This document shows positions 33,845-43,573 of a stretch of DNA of 64,000 nt, one piece after another. Every line of letters begins with the position of its first letter. Position 1 is the stretch's first letter. The notes beneath the pieces are model-generated. The model was not told the origin of the DNA, ran no database searches, and saw nothing but the letters and a program-made list of their open reading frames with translations. The stretch is from Candidatus Limnocylindria bacterium (lineage in GTDB: Bacteria > Chloroflexota > Limnocylindria > P2-11E). The position numbers and the translations under genes are program-made. Location of the stretch: the NCBI GenBank assembly GCA_036523395.1, contig DATDEH010000044.1:46735-110734 (forward strand). Reading direction: 5' to 3'.

Positions 33845-35221
33845 GTGGAGAGTCCGACGCGCCGTTTGAAGTCGATAGTCCCAGCGCTCGTCGTTGCATT
33901 GCTTCTCTCTGCATGTGCAGGCGCGACACCGACGCCGACGGGGGCGGGCGTGAGCTCTAGCCCAGCAGGTCCATCCCAGACACTCACGACCGCACCTGTC
34001 ACCTTACGCATTCTTCGGTATACCGCGACCAAGGCCGAAGAGGACCTACACGCCAGCTGGATTGCCGAGTTCAAGAAGGATCATCCCAATATCACGATCG
34101 AGGCCGAGGTTGTTCCTTTCGGAGAGTTGAGCAACAAGATTCAGGCGTCCGTCGCCGGAGGGAATCCGCCTGACATCTTCTTCATTGATGGCCCGAACAC
34201 CAAGACCTATGCATACCTCAAGATCTTGCGACCCTTGGACCAGTACCTACCAGCGGGGTTCAAGGCAGACATCGTTGACGCCACACTCGAAGAGCAGTCG
34301 TACCAGGGACAACTCTATTCAATGCCAGACCGCCAGACGGCTCCGGCGCTCTTCTATAACAAGGACATGCTCGACGCCATCGGCGTTAAGCCGCCCACGA
34401 AGCTTGCGGACGCTTGGACATGGGACGAGGCACTTAAGGTATGGATGCAGCTCAAAGCGAAGTCTCCGGACGTCTGGCCTCTTGAGCCGTCCAGATTCGG
34501 CGCGGGAGGCGCGGGCTTTTACTATCGCGATGGCATCTTCTCGCGCTCAGCCGGCGACCGATCAGCACCCATAAGTTCGAGCCTCTACAAGACCTTCGCT
34601 GCGATAAGTCCCGATGGGACGACCGTGCAGGGCTACATCGATTCTCCGGAAGCGATCACTGCCGGAAAGTGGTTCCAGGACCTCACGATGGTTCACGCGG
34701 TGACCTCTAAAGTCGGAATTCCAAACGCCTTCCTAGACAAGAAGGCAGCCATGACCATCGACCACGAAGGCATCCTCGGTCGTATGAACACCCAATACCC
34801 CAACGGGGGCTTCAACATCGGTGTCACACCGATGCCTTATTTCAAGAAGCCGGTAGTCATGACTGGCAGTAACGCGTCAGGTATCTCGGCGCGCTCCACC
34901 CACCCAGCCGAGGCGGCCGCTTACTTGAATTTCATCTACAACGACGCGAATCGGCTGCGCTACTGGGACGCGAACCGCAACATGCCGGCTCGCAAGTCGC
35001 TCTTCGACAAGTTGCCAGCGTATAAGGACTACCCGCTCAGCATGCTGAAAGAACAACTTCTGACGATCGGCGCACCACGACCGCCAACGCCCGCGTGGGC
35101 GATCTTCGACTCCATCATTAATGCCGCGATTAAGGACATCTCACTTGGCGCGCCTGTTGAGACAACTCTCCATAAGGCTGCTGTCGATGTTGATAAGGAG
35201 CTAGCAAAGTACCCAAAGTAG
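33845..35221 (+). CDS. ABC sugar transporter, solute-binding lipoprotein (458 aa)
   Basis: The lipobox LLSAC follows a hydrophobic signal, so the protein is lipid-anchored outside the membrane. The rest matches the extracellular family 1 (MalE-like) fold: ADSGPPDIFFIDGP-type motif (seen as GGNPPDIFFIDGPN), FYNKDMLDAIGVKPP and SARSTHPAEAAAYLNF. GAGGAGGAATAA lies upstream of the start. It binds the imported compound for the two permeases that follow. Confidence 0.85.
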   Translation: MESPTRRLKSIVPALVVALLLSACAGATPTPTGAGVSSSPAGPSQTLTTAPVTLRILRYTATKAEEDLHASWIAEFKKDHPNITIEAEVVPFGELSNKIQASVAGGNPPDIFFIDGPNTKTYAYLKILRPLDQYLPAGFKADIVDATLEEQSYQGQLYSMPDRQTAPALFYNKDMLDAIGVKPPTKLADAWTWDEALKVWMQLKAKSPDVWPLEPSRFGAGGAGFYYRDGIFSRSAGDRSAPISSSLYKTFAAISPDGTTVQGYIDSPEAITAGKWFQDLTMVHAVTSKVGIPNAFLDKKAAMTIDHEGILGRMNTQYPNGGFNIGVTPMPYFKKPVVMTGSNASGISARSTHPAEAAAYLNFIYNDANRLRYWDANRNMPARKSLFDKLPAYKDYPLSMLKEQLLTIGAPRPPTPAWAIFDSIINAAIKDISLGAPVETTLHKAAVDVDKELAKYPK

Positions 35222-35222
35222 G

Positions 35223-36224
35223 GTGATGAAAATGCGGGTCGCATCCCGCTCGGGAAACGAATCTGCGGGGGGCTCAGTCGAGTCGGCTGGGCCCCCCAGC
35301 ATCCACGGGCCCGCCGCCACGCCGGCTCGCCCATTGGGAGACAGAGCGGTGCGCCGTTTGCGAGATGGGGCAACCATCGCGCTCTTCCTAACACCAGCGT
35401 TCGTCGGCTTAGGACTCTTTCACTTTCTGCCGATCTTCATTGCTCTTCGTGGAAGCCTATTTGACCTCAATCTTCTCGTGCCGGACCGCGAAACGTTCAT
35501 CGGCGTAGAGCACTACATGACGATGCTCTCGGACGAAGAGTTCCGTCGATCGCTCCTCAACACTGTTGTTTACACGGGGACCAAGTTGGTGATCCAGCTA
35601 CCCCTGTCGTTCGGGCTCGCGCTACTCATCGAAACACGTCTGCGCGGTACGACACTTCTTCGCAGCGCCATCTTCGCGCCAACGGTGACAGCGGTCGCGA
35701 TTGCAGCGGTGATTTGGGGCCTCATGTATCAGCCGCAAGCCGGGCTGATCAATTCAATTCTCGGGGCGGTGGGCATCGAGCCTCAGTCCTTTCTGACTAG
35801 CAAAGACCAGGCGCTTCCATCGATCATCGCCCTGGGAATCTGGCAGGACACGGGATTGACCGTGCTGATCCTCTTAGGTGGTCTTCAAGGGATCCCTAGA
35901 GATTTCTACGAGGCCGCGCAGCTTGACGGTGCATCCGGCTGGCAAGCTGTGCGGCATCTAACGTTGCCCCTCCTCCGCCGAACCATCCTCTTCACGGTGG
36001 TGCTGACCACGATCTTTGCTTTCAAGGTGTTTGCCGAGGTCAAGATCATGACCGAGGGCGGACCGGAGAACAGCACCCTCATGACCGTGTACTACATCTA
36101 CAAGAAGGCCTTCGTATTCCTCGACCTGGGCTACGCGTTCGCCTTGGCAGTCGTGTTGATGGCGATCCTGATTGCTATTGCACTTCTGCAGGGCCGGATT
36201 CTGCGGACGCGGTTCGAGTACTAA
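35223..36224 (+). CDS. ABC sugar transporter permease 1 (333 aa)
   Basis: About six membrane helices follow a long polar N-terminus. The EAA loop that contacts the ATPase is clear (DFYEAAQLDGASGWQAVRHL). It lies 1 nt after the binding-protein stop and belongs to the MalF-like family. Confidence 0.85.
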   Translation: MMKMRVASRSGNESAGGSVESAGPPSIHGPAATPARPLGDRAVRRLRDGATIALFLTPAFVGLGLFHFLPIFIALRGSLFDLNLLVPDRETFIGVEHYMTMLSDEEFRRSLLNTVVYTGTKLVIQLPLSFGLALLIETRLRGTTLLRSAIFAPTVTAVAIAAVIWGLMYQPQAGLINSILGAVGIEPQSFLTSKDQALPSIIALGIWQDTGLTVLILLGGLQGIPRDFYEAAQLDGASGWQAVRHLTLPLLRRTILFTVVLTTIFAFKVFAEVKIMTEGGPENSTLMTVYYIYKKAFVFLDLGYAFALAVVLMAILIAIALLQGRILRTRFEY

Positions 36225-37076
36225 GTGAGTCGTCTTCAACGTCGGCCGAGGCCGCTGCGGTTCCTTCTCTACTTACTGATGCTTGCGGTAATGCTGACTT
36301 TTGCGACGCCGTTCCTTTGGATGTTCGGTTCTGCCTTCAAGACTCAGGGCGATATTTTCGCCCATGCATATCCGCTTACGTGGGAAACGATCCTTCCCGC
36401 GCGCCCGACTCTTGACAATTTTGCGAGTGTCATATTTGGACGGGGGATCGGCCGCAATTTCCTCAACAACCTGATCGTGGCGGCCGCACAGGTCGTGCTT
36501 ACGCTCACCGTGTGCGCGATGGCGGCATACGCATTCGCCCGCCTGCGATTTCCAGGACGGGACGCGCTCTTCGGGCTAGTGCTCTTCGCCGCTCTGATTC
36601 CGTTTGAGGCAACGATGATCCCGCTGTTCCAGGTGATGGGAATCCTCGACCTTCGGTCTACCTATTTCGCATTGTTTCTTCCATGGATTGCGAATCCCCT
36701 GGGAATCTTCTTGCTTCGTCAAGCGTTCCTCGAGGTTCCCAGAGATTATGAGGAGGCCGCGATCATCGAAGGGGCATCTCGTCTTCAGATCTTTTGGAAC
36801 ATCGTCTTACCGATGTCGCGGCCGGCGCTTATCACATTGGTCTTGCTGACGTTCCTCTGGTCGTGGAACTCGTACCTATGGCCCCTGATCGTGATGCAGG
36901 ACTCGTCCAAGCAAGTCATTCAAGTGGCCATCGCGAGCTTTAGTGCTCCCGAACAGCTTCCCTCCTGGGGGGACATCTTCGCAGCGTCCGCCCTGGCGAC
37001 GGTTCCCGTGCTAACCATCTTCCTGCTCCTCCAGCGCTACTACGTGCGTGGAGTAGCAATGTCCGGGCTGAAGTGA
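36225..37076 (+). CDS. ABC sugar transporter permease 2 (283 aa)
   Basis: A MalG-like permease with about six helices and the EAA loop DYEEAAIIEGASRLQIFWNI. It starts directly after the permease 1 stop. No ATPase gene follows, so this importer must borrow a shared ATPase, as MsmX serves several importers in Bacillus. Confidence 0.85.
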   Translation: MSRLQRRPRPLRFLLYLLMLAVMLTFATPFLWMFGSAFKTQGDIFAHAYPLTWETILPARPTLDNFASVIFGRGIGRNFLNNLIVAAAQVVLTLTVCAMAAYAFARLRFPGRDALFGLVLFAALIPFEATMIPLFQVMGILDLRSTYFALFLPWIANPLGIFLLRQAFLEVPRDYEEAAIIEGASRLQIFWNIVLPMSRPALITLVLLTFLWSWNSYLWPLIVMQDSSKQVIQVAIASFSAPEQLPSWGDIFAASALATVPVLTIFLLLQRYYVRGVAMSGLK

Positions 37077-37094
37077 TCGTGCGGATTCGATGCT

Positions 37095-38096
37095 GTGCTT
37101 GACTGTGTAGCCGTCGGTGGTCTAACGCTTGATTCCGTAGTTGGACCCCGGGGAGACGTACATCACCGGCAGTGCGGCGGAAATGCGTTTTACGCCGCCG
37201 TCGGTATGCGCTTGTGGGCGAAGGCCGTTGGCATCGTCAGCCGGGTGGGGTCTGACTATCCGGCAGACTGTCTCGACGCTCTTGCCGACGCCGGCATCGA
37301 CACATCGGGCATCCGTCGTGTCAACGATGAGCACGCCCTCCTGTCTGGATACCAGTACGACCAACAGGGCCATCGTCGGCAGGTAGATCCGTCCAGTCGC
37401 TTACCTCTATCCGAGCCGACAGTTGGAAAGGAATGGGCCGAGCAATCGTCGATGATTCGAGTGCCGGAGTCTGTTCGGGAGCTATTCGACCCGAGGTTTG
37501 ACGATGTACCTGCATCATTCCGATCCGCACGCGGTTTTCACATCGCAAATATGGGGTATCCAGCCCAGCGGGCCTACGTCGACTCTCTTCAGGGCAAGCT
37601 ACTAAGCCTGGATGCAACCGACCCGGATTTGCCGCTCGAGCTTCACACGAAATTGCTGGGCGCCGTGGATTTGTTTCTGCCTAGCGAGATCCAGGCCAAA
37701 GGGCTACTCACTGGCGCCAAGGAGGACTGGCCGCATGCTCTGGCAAGGCTCGCTGAGCTCGGCCCCTGGATCGTCGCGGTCAAGGTCGGAAGTGAAGGCT
37801 CTTGGGTGCACGACTCGAAGGCCGGACGATCGTGGCACATTCCCGTGGTTCCGCTGGCTCAAGTCAAAGACCCGACTGGGGCCGGCGACGCCTACTGCGG
37901 AGGATTTCTGGCCGCAGTCATCGACGGCCATGACGCGCTCGAGTCTGGCCTTCGGGCGACGGTATCGGCGTCCTTTGTCATAGAAGCATTCGATGCAAGA
38001 CATGGCTTGCAGGTTTCGAGGGACGAGGCCGAGAGCCGACTCGTCCCTCTACGACGGCTTGTGTCGGAGGCAGGGCGAAATTCACAACTCAACTAG
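37095..38096 (+). CDS. PfkB-family carbohydrate kinase (333 aa)
   Basis: The ribokinase-fold signature DPTGAGDAYCGGF lies near residue 258, with an N-terminal GGLTLDSV and CGGNAFYAA substrate region. In frl operons FrlD phosphorylates the fructosamine before deglycation; an equivalent step is inferred here. The start is GTG 37095. Confidence 0.85.
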   Translation: MLDCVAVGGLTLDSVVGPRGDVHHRQCGGNAFYAAVGMRLWAKAVGIVSRVGSDYPADCLDALADAGIDTSGIRRVNDEHALLSGYQYDQQGHRRQVDPSSRLPLSEPTVGKEWAEQSSMIRVPESVRELFDPRFDDVPASFRSARGFHIANMGYPAQRAYVDSLQGKLLSLDATDPDLPLELHTKLLGAVDLFLPSEIQAKGLLTGAKEDWPHALARLAELGPWIVAVKVGSEGSWVHDSKAGRSWHIPVVPLAQVKDPTGAGDAYCGGFLAAVIDGHDALESGLRATVSASFVIEAFDARHGLQVSRDEAESRLVPLRRLVSEAGRNSQLN

Positions 38097-38197
38097 AGGT
38101 GCGTTCTCCACCATCGTGAACTTACTCACGGCCAAATCAGGTTCGATCCTGCCATGGCAAGTGACGAGAGCGCGCTCTCGCAGATTGGATTGAATTT

Positions 38198-39361
38198 GTG
38201 AATGACCGCACGGACTTTGTGAACAAGCGCGCAGTGAGCGTGGAAACGATGTTGTCAGCTATCGAGCACCAAGCTGAGCTCGTAGATGGCGTCGTGCGAA
38301 GTGTCGGAATACAGGCCAGCCGTGTGGTACAGGAGCTTCAGGGACGCGGCATTCGCAATGTCTACGTCACGGGGTGCGGCGACTCCCTGTACGCCGCATT
38401 GGCCGTGCGTCTCGCGTTCGATTTGCACTCCGGCTGCCGTATGGAGCCCGTCGAGGCGCTCGAGTTTTCACGCTATGTCGTCCACGGCATTCCCGAGCGG
38501 TCGGCCGTCTTTGGCGTTTCGGCGAGTGGGAATAAGGCTCGCACAATCGAGGCCATGAGGCGGGCGAAGACCGCAGGCGCACTCACCGTCGCAGTAACCG
38601 GCACGGATGGTGGCGCCTTCGCTGGGGAAACGGATCTGGCGATTTATCAGAATGAGTCGGAATACCGCGTACCTGCTCCACCCGGCGAGGGCACATTCAA
38701 GCTGGGCAACTACATCGCGAGCATCGTGTCCCTCTACCTAGTAGCCCTCGGCCTGGGTATAGGCACGGGGAGATTGAATCGCGATGGACACGCCGAGCTC
38801 GTCGAGGAAATCCGAAGAGCAGGCACGGTGATTTCGCGAACGATTCAAGCGAATGCCGAGTCATTGGACCGGTTAGCCAAGGTGCTGTCCGAAACGGACG
38901 AGTACCACATCCTAGGAGGCGGGCCCAGCTACGCGACGGCACTGTTCATGGCGGCGAAGATGTTCGAGTTACCGCAGCGCCATGGAGTACCGGTAGAACT
39001 TGAAGAGTGGGCACACGAGCAGTACTTCCTTACGCGCCGCGGGACCCACCTCATCGTCATCGTTCCGCCGGGGGCGAGCCGCGATCGAGCGCACGAGTTG
39101 ATTTCGGGTGCAAAGGCCATGGGCGCACACATCACGTCGGTCTGCGACTCGGAAGATCGGGAAACTCAATCCATATCCGACTCCACATGTCCGGTCGTCG
39201 GAACAATTCGTGAGGAGTTCTCACCGCTGACCTACTGCGTACCTGGGCAACTGTTGGCGACGGCGATTAGCAAATCGCTCGGCAAACCAGCGTTTCAGTT
39301 CATCAGCAGTGATCAGTACGAGACCAACGTTCGGATGGTCGCGGGAAGTCAAATCAGATGA
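38198..39361 (+). CDS. SIS-domain protein, FrlB/GlmS-isomerase-like (387 aa)
   Basis: Two SIS domains are seen: VYVTGCGDSLYAALAVRLAF with SASGNKART, and YHILGGGPSYATALFMAAKM with LEEWAHEQYF. The layout is that of FrlB fructosamine-6-phosphate deglycase and the GlmS isomerase domain. Next to a PfkB kinase it most likely releases a sugar phosphate and an amine. Confidence 0.8.
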   Translation: MNDRTDFVNKRAVSVETMLSAIEHQAELVDGVVRSVGIQASRVVQELQGRGIRNVYVTGCGDSLYAALAVRLAFDLHSGCRMEPVEALEFSRYVVHGIPERSAVFGVSASGNKARTIEAMRRAKTAGALTVAVTGTDGGAFAGETDLAIYQNESEYRVPAPPGEGTFKLGNYIASIVSLYLVALGLGIGTGRLNRDGHAELVEEIRRAGTVISRTIQANAESLDRLAKVLSETDEYHILGGGPSYATALFMAAKMFELPQRHGVPVELEEWAHEQYFLTRRGTHLIVIVPPGASRDRAHELISGAKAMGAHITSVCDSEDRETQSISDSTCPVVGTIREEFSPLTYCVPGQLLATAISKSLGKPAFQFISSDQYETNVRMVAGSQIR

Positions 39362-39437
39362 GATATGCGCTGTTTGGTGGGCCGGATGCTCAGCCGCGTG
39401 CCCATCCGTTGATGCCAATAGCTGGCGGAGACAATCG

Positions 39438-40247
39438 ATGACGCAGCCCGGTGGGCATTTCTTTCAGACGATCAAGAAGCCAGTGATCGCAACTCTCCAT
39501 CTCAAGGCTCTGCCGGGCAGCCCGTCGTACCGGGGAGAAGGTCTGGATCGCGTCATTGAGAACGCTGTTTCCGATGGCGCAGCGCTGGCGGCAGGAGGAG
39601 TAGACGCAATCTGCATCCAGAACAATCAGGATTGGCCTCCAGCCGCAGAGAGGGCAGAGACCATCGCGTACATGACTCGAATTGCGACGGAGATGCGTCG
39701 TGAGTTCGGCCCGATCCCGCTAGGGATAAGCATCCTTCCTAACGGGACCGACAGCGCATTGTCGGTTGCGCACGCCGTCGACGCGGCGTTTGTTCGGGTC
39801 AAGGTTTATGTCGGTGCCGTGGTTGCGTTCGGAGGCATCATTGAAGGAACGGCGTACGAGGCACAGTCCTTCCGCGCACGCACGGGCGCACAAGACATCC
39901 AGATTGCGGCGGACGTCTATGACCGGTCCAGCTCCCCTTTAGGGTCGATGCCGATCGAGGAGGCCGCTGTTCAGGCGTCTCGCCAAGGAATGGCCGACGC
40001 CTTAGTTGTCACGGGGACATCAGTGGAGGAGAGCCTGGCCAGGGTGCGGCTCGTGAAGCCCAGGGTCGGCAACACGCCGGTGTATGTCGGAGGCGGGACC
40101 ACGCACGAGAATGTCGGACGATTTCTCGCTGAGTTCGACGGGGTGATCGTGGGCCATACGTTCAAGAGAGATAAGGAATCAGGTGGTGGAGTCGATGTCG
40201 CGCGAGTCCGTCAATACATGGAAGCTGTTAAGCGTGTCCGGAAGTAG
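39438..40247 (+). CDS. BtpA-family TIM-barrel protein (269 aa)
   Basis: The N-terminus VIATLHLKALPGSPSY and the later DAICIQNNQDWP, ADVYDRSSSPLG and VGHTFKRD are typical of BtpA/SgcQ-type proteins. ATG 39438 has GGAG upstream and was preferred to the long extension that overlaps the SIS gene. The family's chemistry is poorly known; members occur in sugar and nucleoside operons. Confidence 0.75.
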   Translation: MTQPGGHFFQTIKKPVIATLHLKALPGSPSYRGEGLDRVIENAVSDGAALAAGGVDAICIQNNQDWPPAAERAETIAYMTRIATEMRREFGPIPLGISILPNGTDSALSVAHAVDAAFVRVKVYVGAVVAFGGIIEGTAYEAQSFRARTGAQDIQIAADVYDRSSSPLGSMPIEEAAVQASRQGMADALVVTGTSVEESLARVRLVKPRVGNTPVYVGGGTTHENVGRFLAEFDGVIVGHTFKRDKESGGGVDVARVRQYMEAVKRVRK

Positions 40248-40271
40248 ACGCGAGTTTCCCCGGAGCGCGTC

Positions 40272-41648
40272 ATGCCGGTAGATCTTGTTATCAGAAACGG
40301 AACTGTCGTAACCGGTGACGAGACATTTGCGGCCGGCATCGCCATAGATAAGGGCCGCATTGTCGCCGTCGCTACCGAGAACTATTTGCCTCCCGCCTTG
40401 AAGGACCTCGACGCAGGTGGCATGTACGTCATGCCCGGCCTGATCGATGCCCACGTCCATTTCCGAACTCCGGGTCTGGAGCACAAGGAAGACCTGACAA
40501 CCGGATCGATCGGAGCGGCGGTAGGTGGCGTGACTTGCGTGCTTGATATGCCGAATACCGTTCCGCTCACAGCGAGTTCGGCCATCGTCGCACTGAGGCA
40601 AAGGCTCATAGCCGAGAGTTCATATGTGGACGTGATGCTTGTAGGCGTCTTGATTCCAGACAACGGCGGCGAAATCGTGCCGATGGCGGAATCGGGAGTC
40701 GTTGGTTACAAGGTTTATCTCGGCGAGAGCGTGGGAGGAATAGCAACTCCAGACGACGGGCAGCTTCTCGACTACATGGCTGATGTCGCAAACACCGGCC
40801 TTCGCTTTGCGTTTCATGCCGAATCTGGTCCGATCTTGCGCCACGCTCAAGCGAAGGTCCGCGTTGCTGGTCGGACCGACGGGGCAGCATTTGCCGAGTC
40901 CCGCCCGGTCATCGCGGAAGTGGAAGCCATCCACCGTGTCTGTCTATTTGCGTCGCATACTGGCGCGAAGATTCACATCCTGCACCTCAGCTCGAAAGAC
41001 GGCCTAAACGCCATTCGAGAGTGGCGCAGGAAGGGCGTTGATGTCACAGCGGAGACCGCGCCCCAGTACTTGTTTTTGACCCACGACGACCTCGTGCAGC
41101 AGGGATCCCGTCTGCGTTGTAATCCGCCTGTGCGCACGGCCGATGACGCGGCCGAACTCTATCGCGGTCTCTTAGACGGCGATATCGACATGATCGCCAC
41201 TGATCACGCGCCACATACGGACGCCGAGAAGACGGCTTCGGACATTTGGCAGGCAATGTCGGGCATCACGGGAGTAGAGACCGCTGCTGCCCTCGTTCTC
41301 TCCGAAGCTGTCAACACACGTGGGATGACGCTCGAGCGATTCGTCAACGTCTCCTCTGTCAACCCCGCCCGAGTTTGGGGAGTTTGGCCGCGGAAGGGTG
41401 CTCTGGTGGTTGGTGCGGATGCCGATGTCACGATCGTTGACTTGAAGCGCGATTGGGTAATTGATGAGAAGACGCTCCACAGCAAGAACAAAGTCTCTGT
41501 GTGGCATGGCCGCTCCGGCCGGGGAAAGCCCGTCAGCACGATCATTGGTGGTCGACCAGTAGTGGTGAACGGTGAGTTAGTAGCCGCGCAACCTTCAGGT
41601 CGTCTGGTCAACCCTGTACGACCAGAACGCCGTGACGGTTTCGCATGA
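40272..41648 (+). CDS. Dihydroorotase/allantoinase/hydantoinase-like cyclic amidohydrolase (458 aa)
   Basis: Metal ligands of the family are present: DAHVHFR, the carboxylated lysine in GYKVYLGE, HAESG, ILHLSSKDG and ATDHAPH. It should open a cyclic amide such as a hydantoin, allantoin-like ureide or dihydropyrimidine. In this operon it would process the amine half of the substrate. ATGA-coupled to the next gene. Confidence 0.8.
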   Translation: MPVDLVIRNGTVVTGDETFAAGIAIDKGRIVAVATENYLPPALKDLDAGGMYVMPGLIDAHVHFRTPGLEHKEDLTTGSIGAAVGGVTCVLDMPNTVPLTASSAIVALRQRLIAESSYVDVMLVGVLIPDNGGEIVPMAESGVVGYKVYLGESVGGIATPDDGQLLDYMADVANTGLRFAFHAESGPILRHAQAKVRVAGRTDGAAFAESRPVIAEVEAIHRVCLFASHTGAKIHILHLSSKDGLNAIREWRRKGVDVTAETAPQYLFLTHDDLVQQGSRLRCNPPVRTADDAAELYRGLLDGDIDMIATDHAPHTDAEKTASDIWQAMSGITGVETAAALVLSEAVNTRGMTLERFVNVSSVNPARVWGVWPRKGALVVGADADVTIVDLKRDWVIDEKTLHSKNKVSVWHGRSGRGKPVSTIIGGRPVVVNGELVAAQPSGRLVNPVRPERRDGFA

Positions 41649-42907
41649 CCGGCACGAGCCCCGACGGGATGACGTGGTTAGGCGTAGATGGATTCCTCGA
41701 TGGACGCCAAGAGCGGCAGAAGAACATCGTCGTTGGTCTTTCGGGCTCACACATTTCCTGGGTCGGTTCTGCAAACGACTTGGACCAAGAGCGTCGCTCC
41801 ACCGTGCAGTGGTTTCCTGGATGCACGCTTCTCCCAGGCATTATCGATGTCCATACGCATTTGTCGTTGGCTGCGGATGGCCGAACGTACGAGGAGATGG
41901 CCGCCGACGATGACCGGGCGATGGTCGAAATCGCGGCCCGGAATGCGCGAGTTCACTTACAGGCGGGAGTGACGACAGTTAGGGAGAATGGCGCGCGCAA
42001 CGACGTGGGATTCACGATCCGAGACACGATCGCCTCCGGGCGCGCTACGGGTCCCCGTGTGCTGGCTAGCGGCCGGCCAATAACACCATCGGGCGGGCAC
42101 TTCCACTGGTGCAATGGCGTAGCCGATGGGGAAGTCGCGCTTCGCGCCGCCGCGAACCAACTGATCGATCAGGGCGCGGATCATCTCAAGATCATGGCAA
42201 GCGGCGGAGGAACAAAGTCAAGCAATCCGCGGTTGCCCACCTACACGATCGGTGAGTTATCCGCAGTTGTAGCTGTGGCGCACGAACGCCAGCGACTTAC
42301 GACTGCGCATTGTCGAGCAACCGAGAGCCTCGCGCGAGCACAGAACGCTGCGATCGATTGTGTAGAACACGCTGAGTTTCTGGGTCCCGATGGTGCAATT
42401 CAATTCGATGAGAAGATTGCAGAAGGGCTCGTCGCGTCCGGGACATACATCAGTCCAACCTTGCAAGCCTTCGGTCATTACCGTCTCGTGGAACTGCGCC
42501 GTATCGCGCTCGAGCGGGGCCTCTCTCGTGACGAGCAACTCGCTGACGACCAACTCCGGCGGCACCTTGACACTCACCTCGGTACCTTTGCGGCTTTCCT
42601 CAGACTCGGCGCTGGTGCCCGTATGGTGTACGGGTCCGATGCTGGGCCTCACTTCACCCGCTTCGGCGACGTGGCATTTGGTCTCCAACTCATGGTGGAT
42701 GGCGGTATGAGCCCGCTCCAAGCCATTGCAGCGGCCACGAGCGTTGCCGCGGAAGCCTGCGGGCGGGATGACATCGGGATCATCGCGGTCGGTAAACGTG
42801 CTGATTGCATTGTCGTTCTAGGCGATCCATCGGCCGACATCGCGGCGATCGCGAGAATCGTCGCTGTTTATAAGGACGGCGCCCTCGCGCACGCGAGTCC
42901 TTCGTAG
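41645..42907 (+). CDS. Imidazolonepropionase-like amidohydrolase (420 aa)
   Basis: Ligands: DVHTHL, a lysine in HLKIMASGGG, TAHCRATES, VEHAEFLG and GSDAGPHFTRFGD. These fit the imidazolonepropionase-related amidohydrolases. It starts in an ATGA overlap with the cyclic amidohydrolase and is the last gene of the operon. The substrate is probably the ring-opened or linear product of the previous enzyme. Confidence 0.8.
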   Translation: MTGTSPDGMTWLGVDGFLDGRQERQKNIVVGLSGSHISWVGSANDLDQERRSTVQWFPGCTLLPGIIDVHTHLSLAADGRTYEEMAADDDRAMVEIAARNARVHLQAGVTTVRENGARNDVGFTIRDTIASGRATGPRVLASGRPITPSGGHFHWCNGVADGEVALRAAANQLIDQGADHLKIMASGGGTKSSNPRLPTYTIGELSAVVAVAHERQRLTTAHCRATESLARAQNAAIDCVEHAEFLGPDGAIQFDEKIAEGLVASGTYISPTLQAFGHYRLVELRRIALERGLSRDEQLADDQLRRHLDTHLGTFAAFLRLGAGARMVYGSDAGPHFTRFGDVAFGLQLMVDGGMSPLQAIAAATSVAAEACGRDDIGIIAVGKRADCIVVLGDPSADIAAIARIVAVYKDGALAHASPS

Positions 42908-43003
42908 CGGTCTTAGCTTCACCTTCCTGCCTGGCGCGTTGCCTCTAATCCACCACGCACCGACGTTTGGACAGACGTCGAACGTGCCTCGGCGGCGGGC
43001 TCG

Positions 43004-43141
43004 TCATTCATCGCTTACGAGCGGGAGCTCCTTCGGCCAGGGACGCAACGCATTCGGATTCGTCAGGTGCCACGCGCGTCCGCCGTAGAACTGCCGACCG
43101 TCTGGCCGCGTCTCTGACAGAGGCTCGCTCTCGAACACGAT
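43004..43141 (-). pseudogene. Gene remnant
   Basis: The minus frame ends FYGGRAWHLTNPNALRPW and then a stop, with coding character only over this short distance. It abuts repeat copy 3 and has no start. Probably the tail of a lost gene. Confidence 0.25.
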
Positions 43142-43519
43142 TCGTCGCGCTCGGACAGGAGCACAGCGGATGGTCTTCGTGCGCAGAAATGTTGGGCTTT
43201 TCAGCATGCGATGCGAGTCGCATCAAATCAGCGTGACGCGCGCAGCTACACCACGTGACTGTTGACGGTCTGGCCGAGTGGATTGCCTGGTGGGACGCGC
43301 AGGAGGCGAGTGCGTGAACGGACCCATCTTCGGGGGTCAGCTGCGCTGGCCGATGCCGGCTCGAACGGGGGTCGAACCCGCCGGTCTTTGCCAGTGACAT
43401 AGCGGTCGAAGGTCTTGAAGCGTCAGATCGGCTGCTCGAGGGGGTTTGCCCAGAGGCGCTTAGGTCGCGATGGTGAACGACCCACCCGGCGTGTGAGTCG
43501 AGCGCGACGGGGGGTATGG
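43138..43519 (+). repeat. Dispersed coding-like repeat, copy 3 (core 43138-43317)
   Basis: The core ends HHVTVDGLAEWIAWWDAQEA and TGA 43315. Over the last 22 codons it differs from copy 1 at ten positions, all third-base and synonymous. A one-base deletion near 43239 breaks the upstream frame. Similarity to copy 1 continues downstream to about 43519. Confidence 0.65.
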
Positions 43520-43573
43520 GAACGTGCAGGTTTGTGAACACATGCCCTTTGGGACGCGACTAGAGTCTCGTGG

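Noticed and set aside
43360..43420. GGTCGAACCC-like T-arm pattern resembling a tRNA
   Set aside because: No matching acceptor or anticodon arms can be drawn. The same stretch is part of the repeat shared with 26189-26245, so it is not a tRNA.
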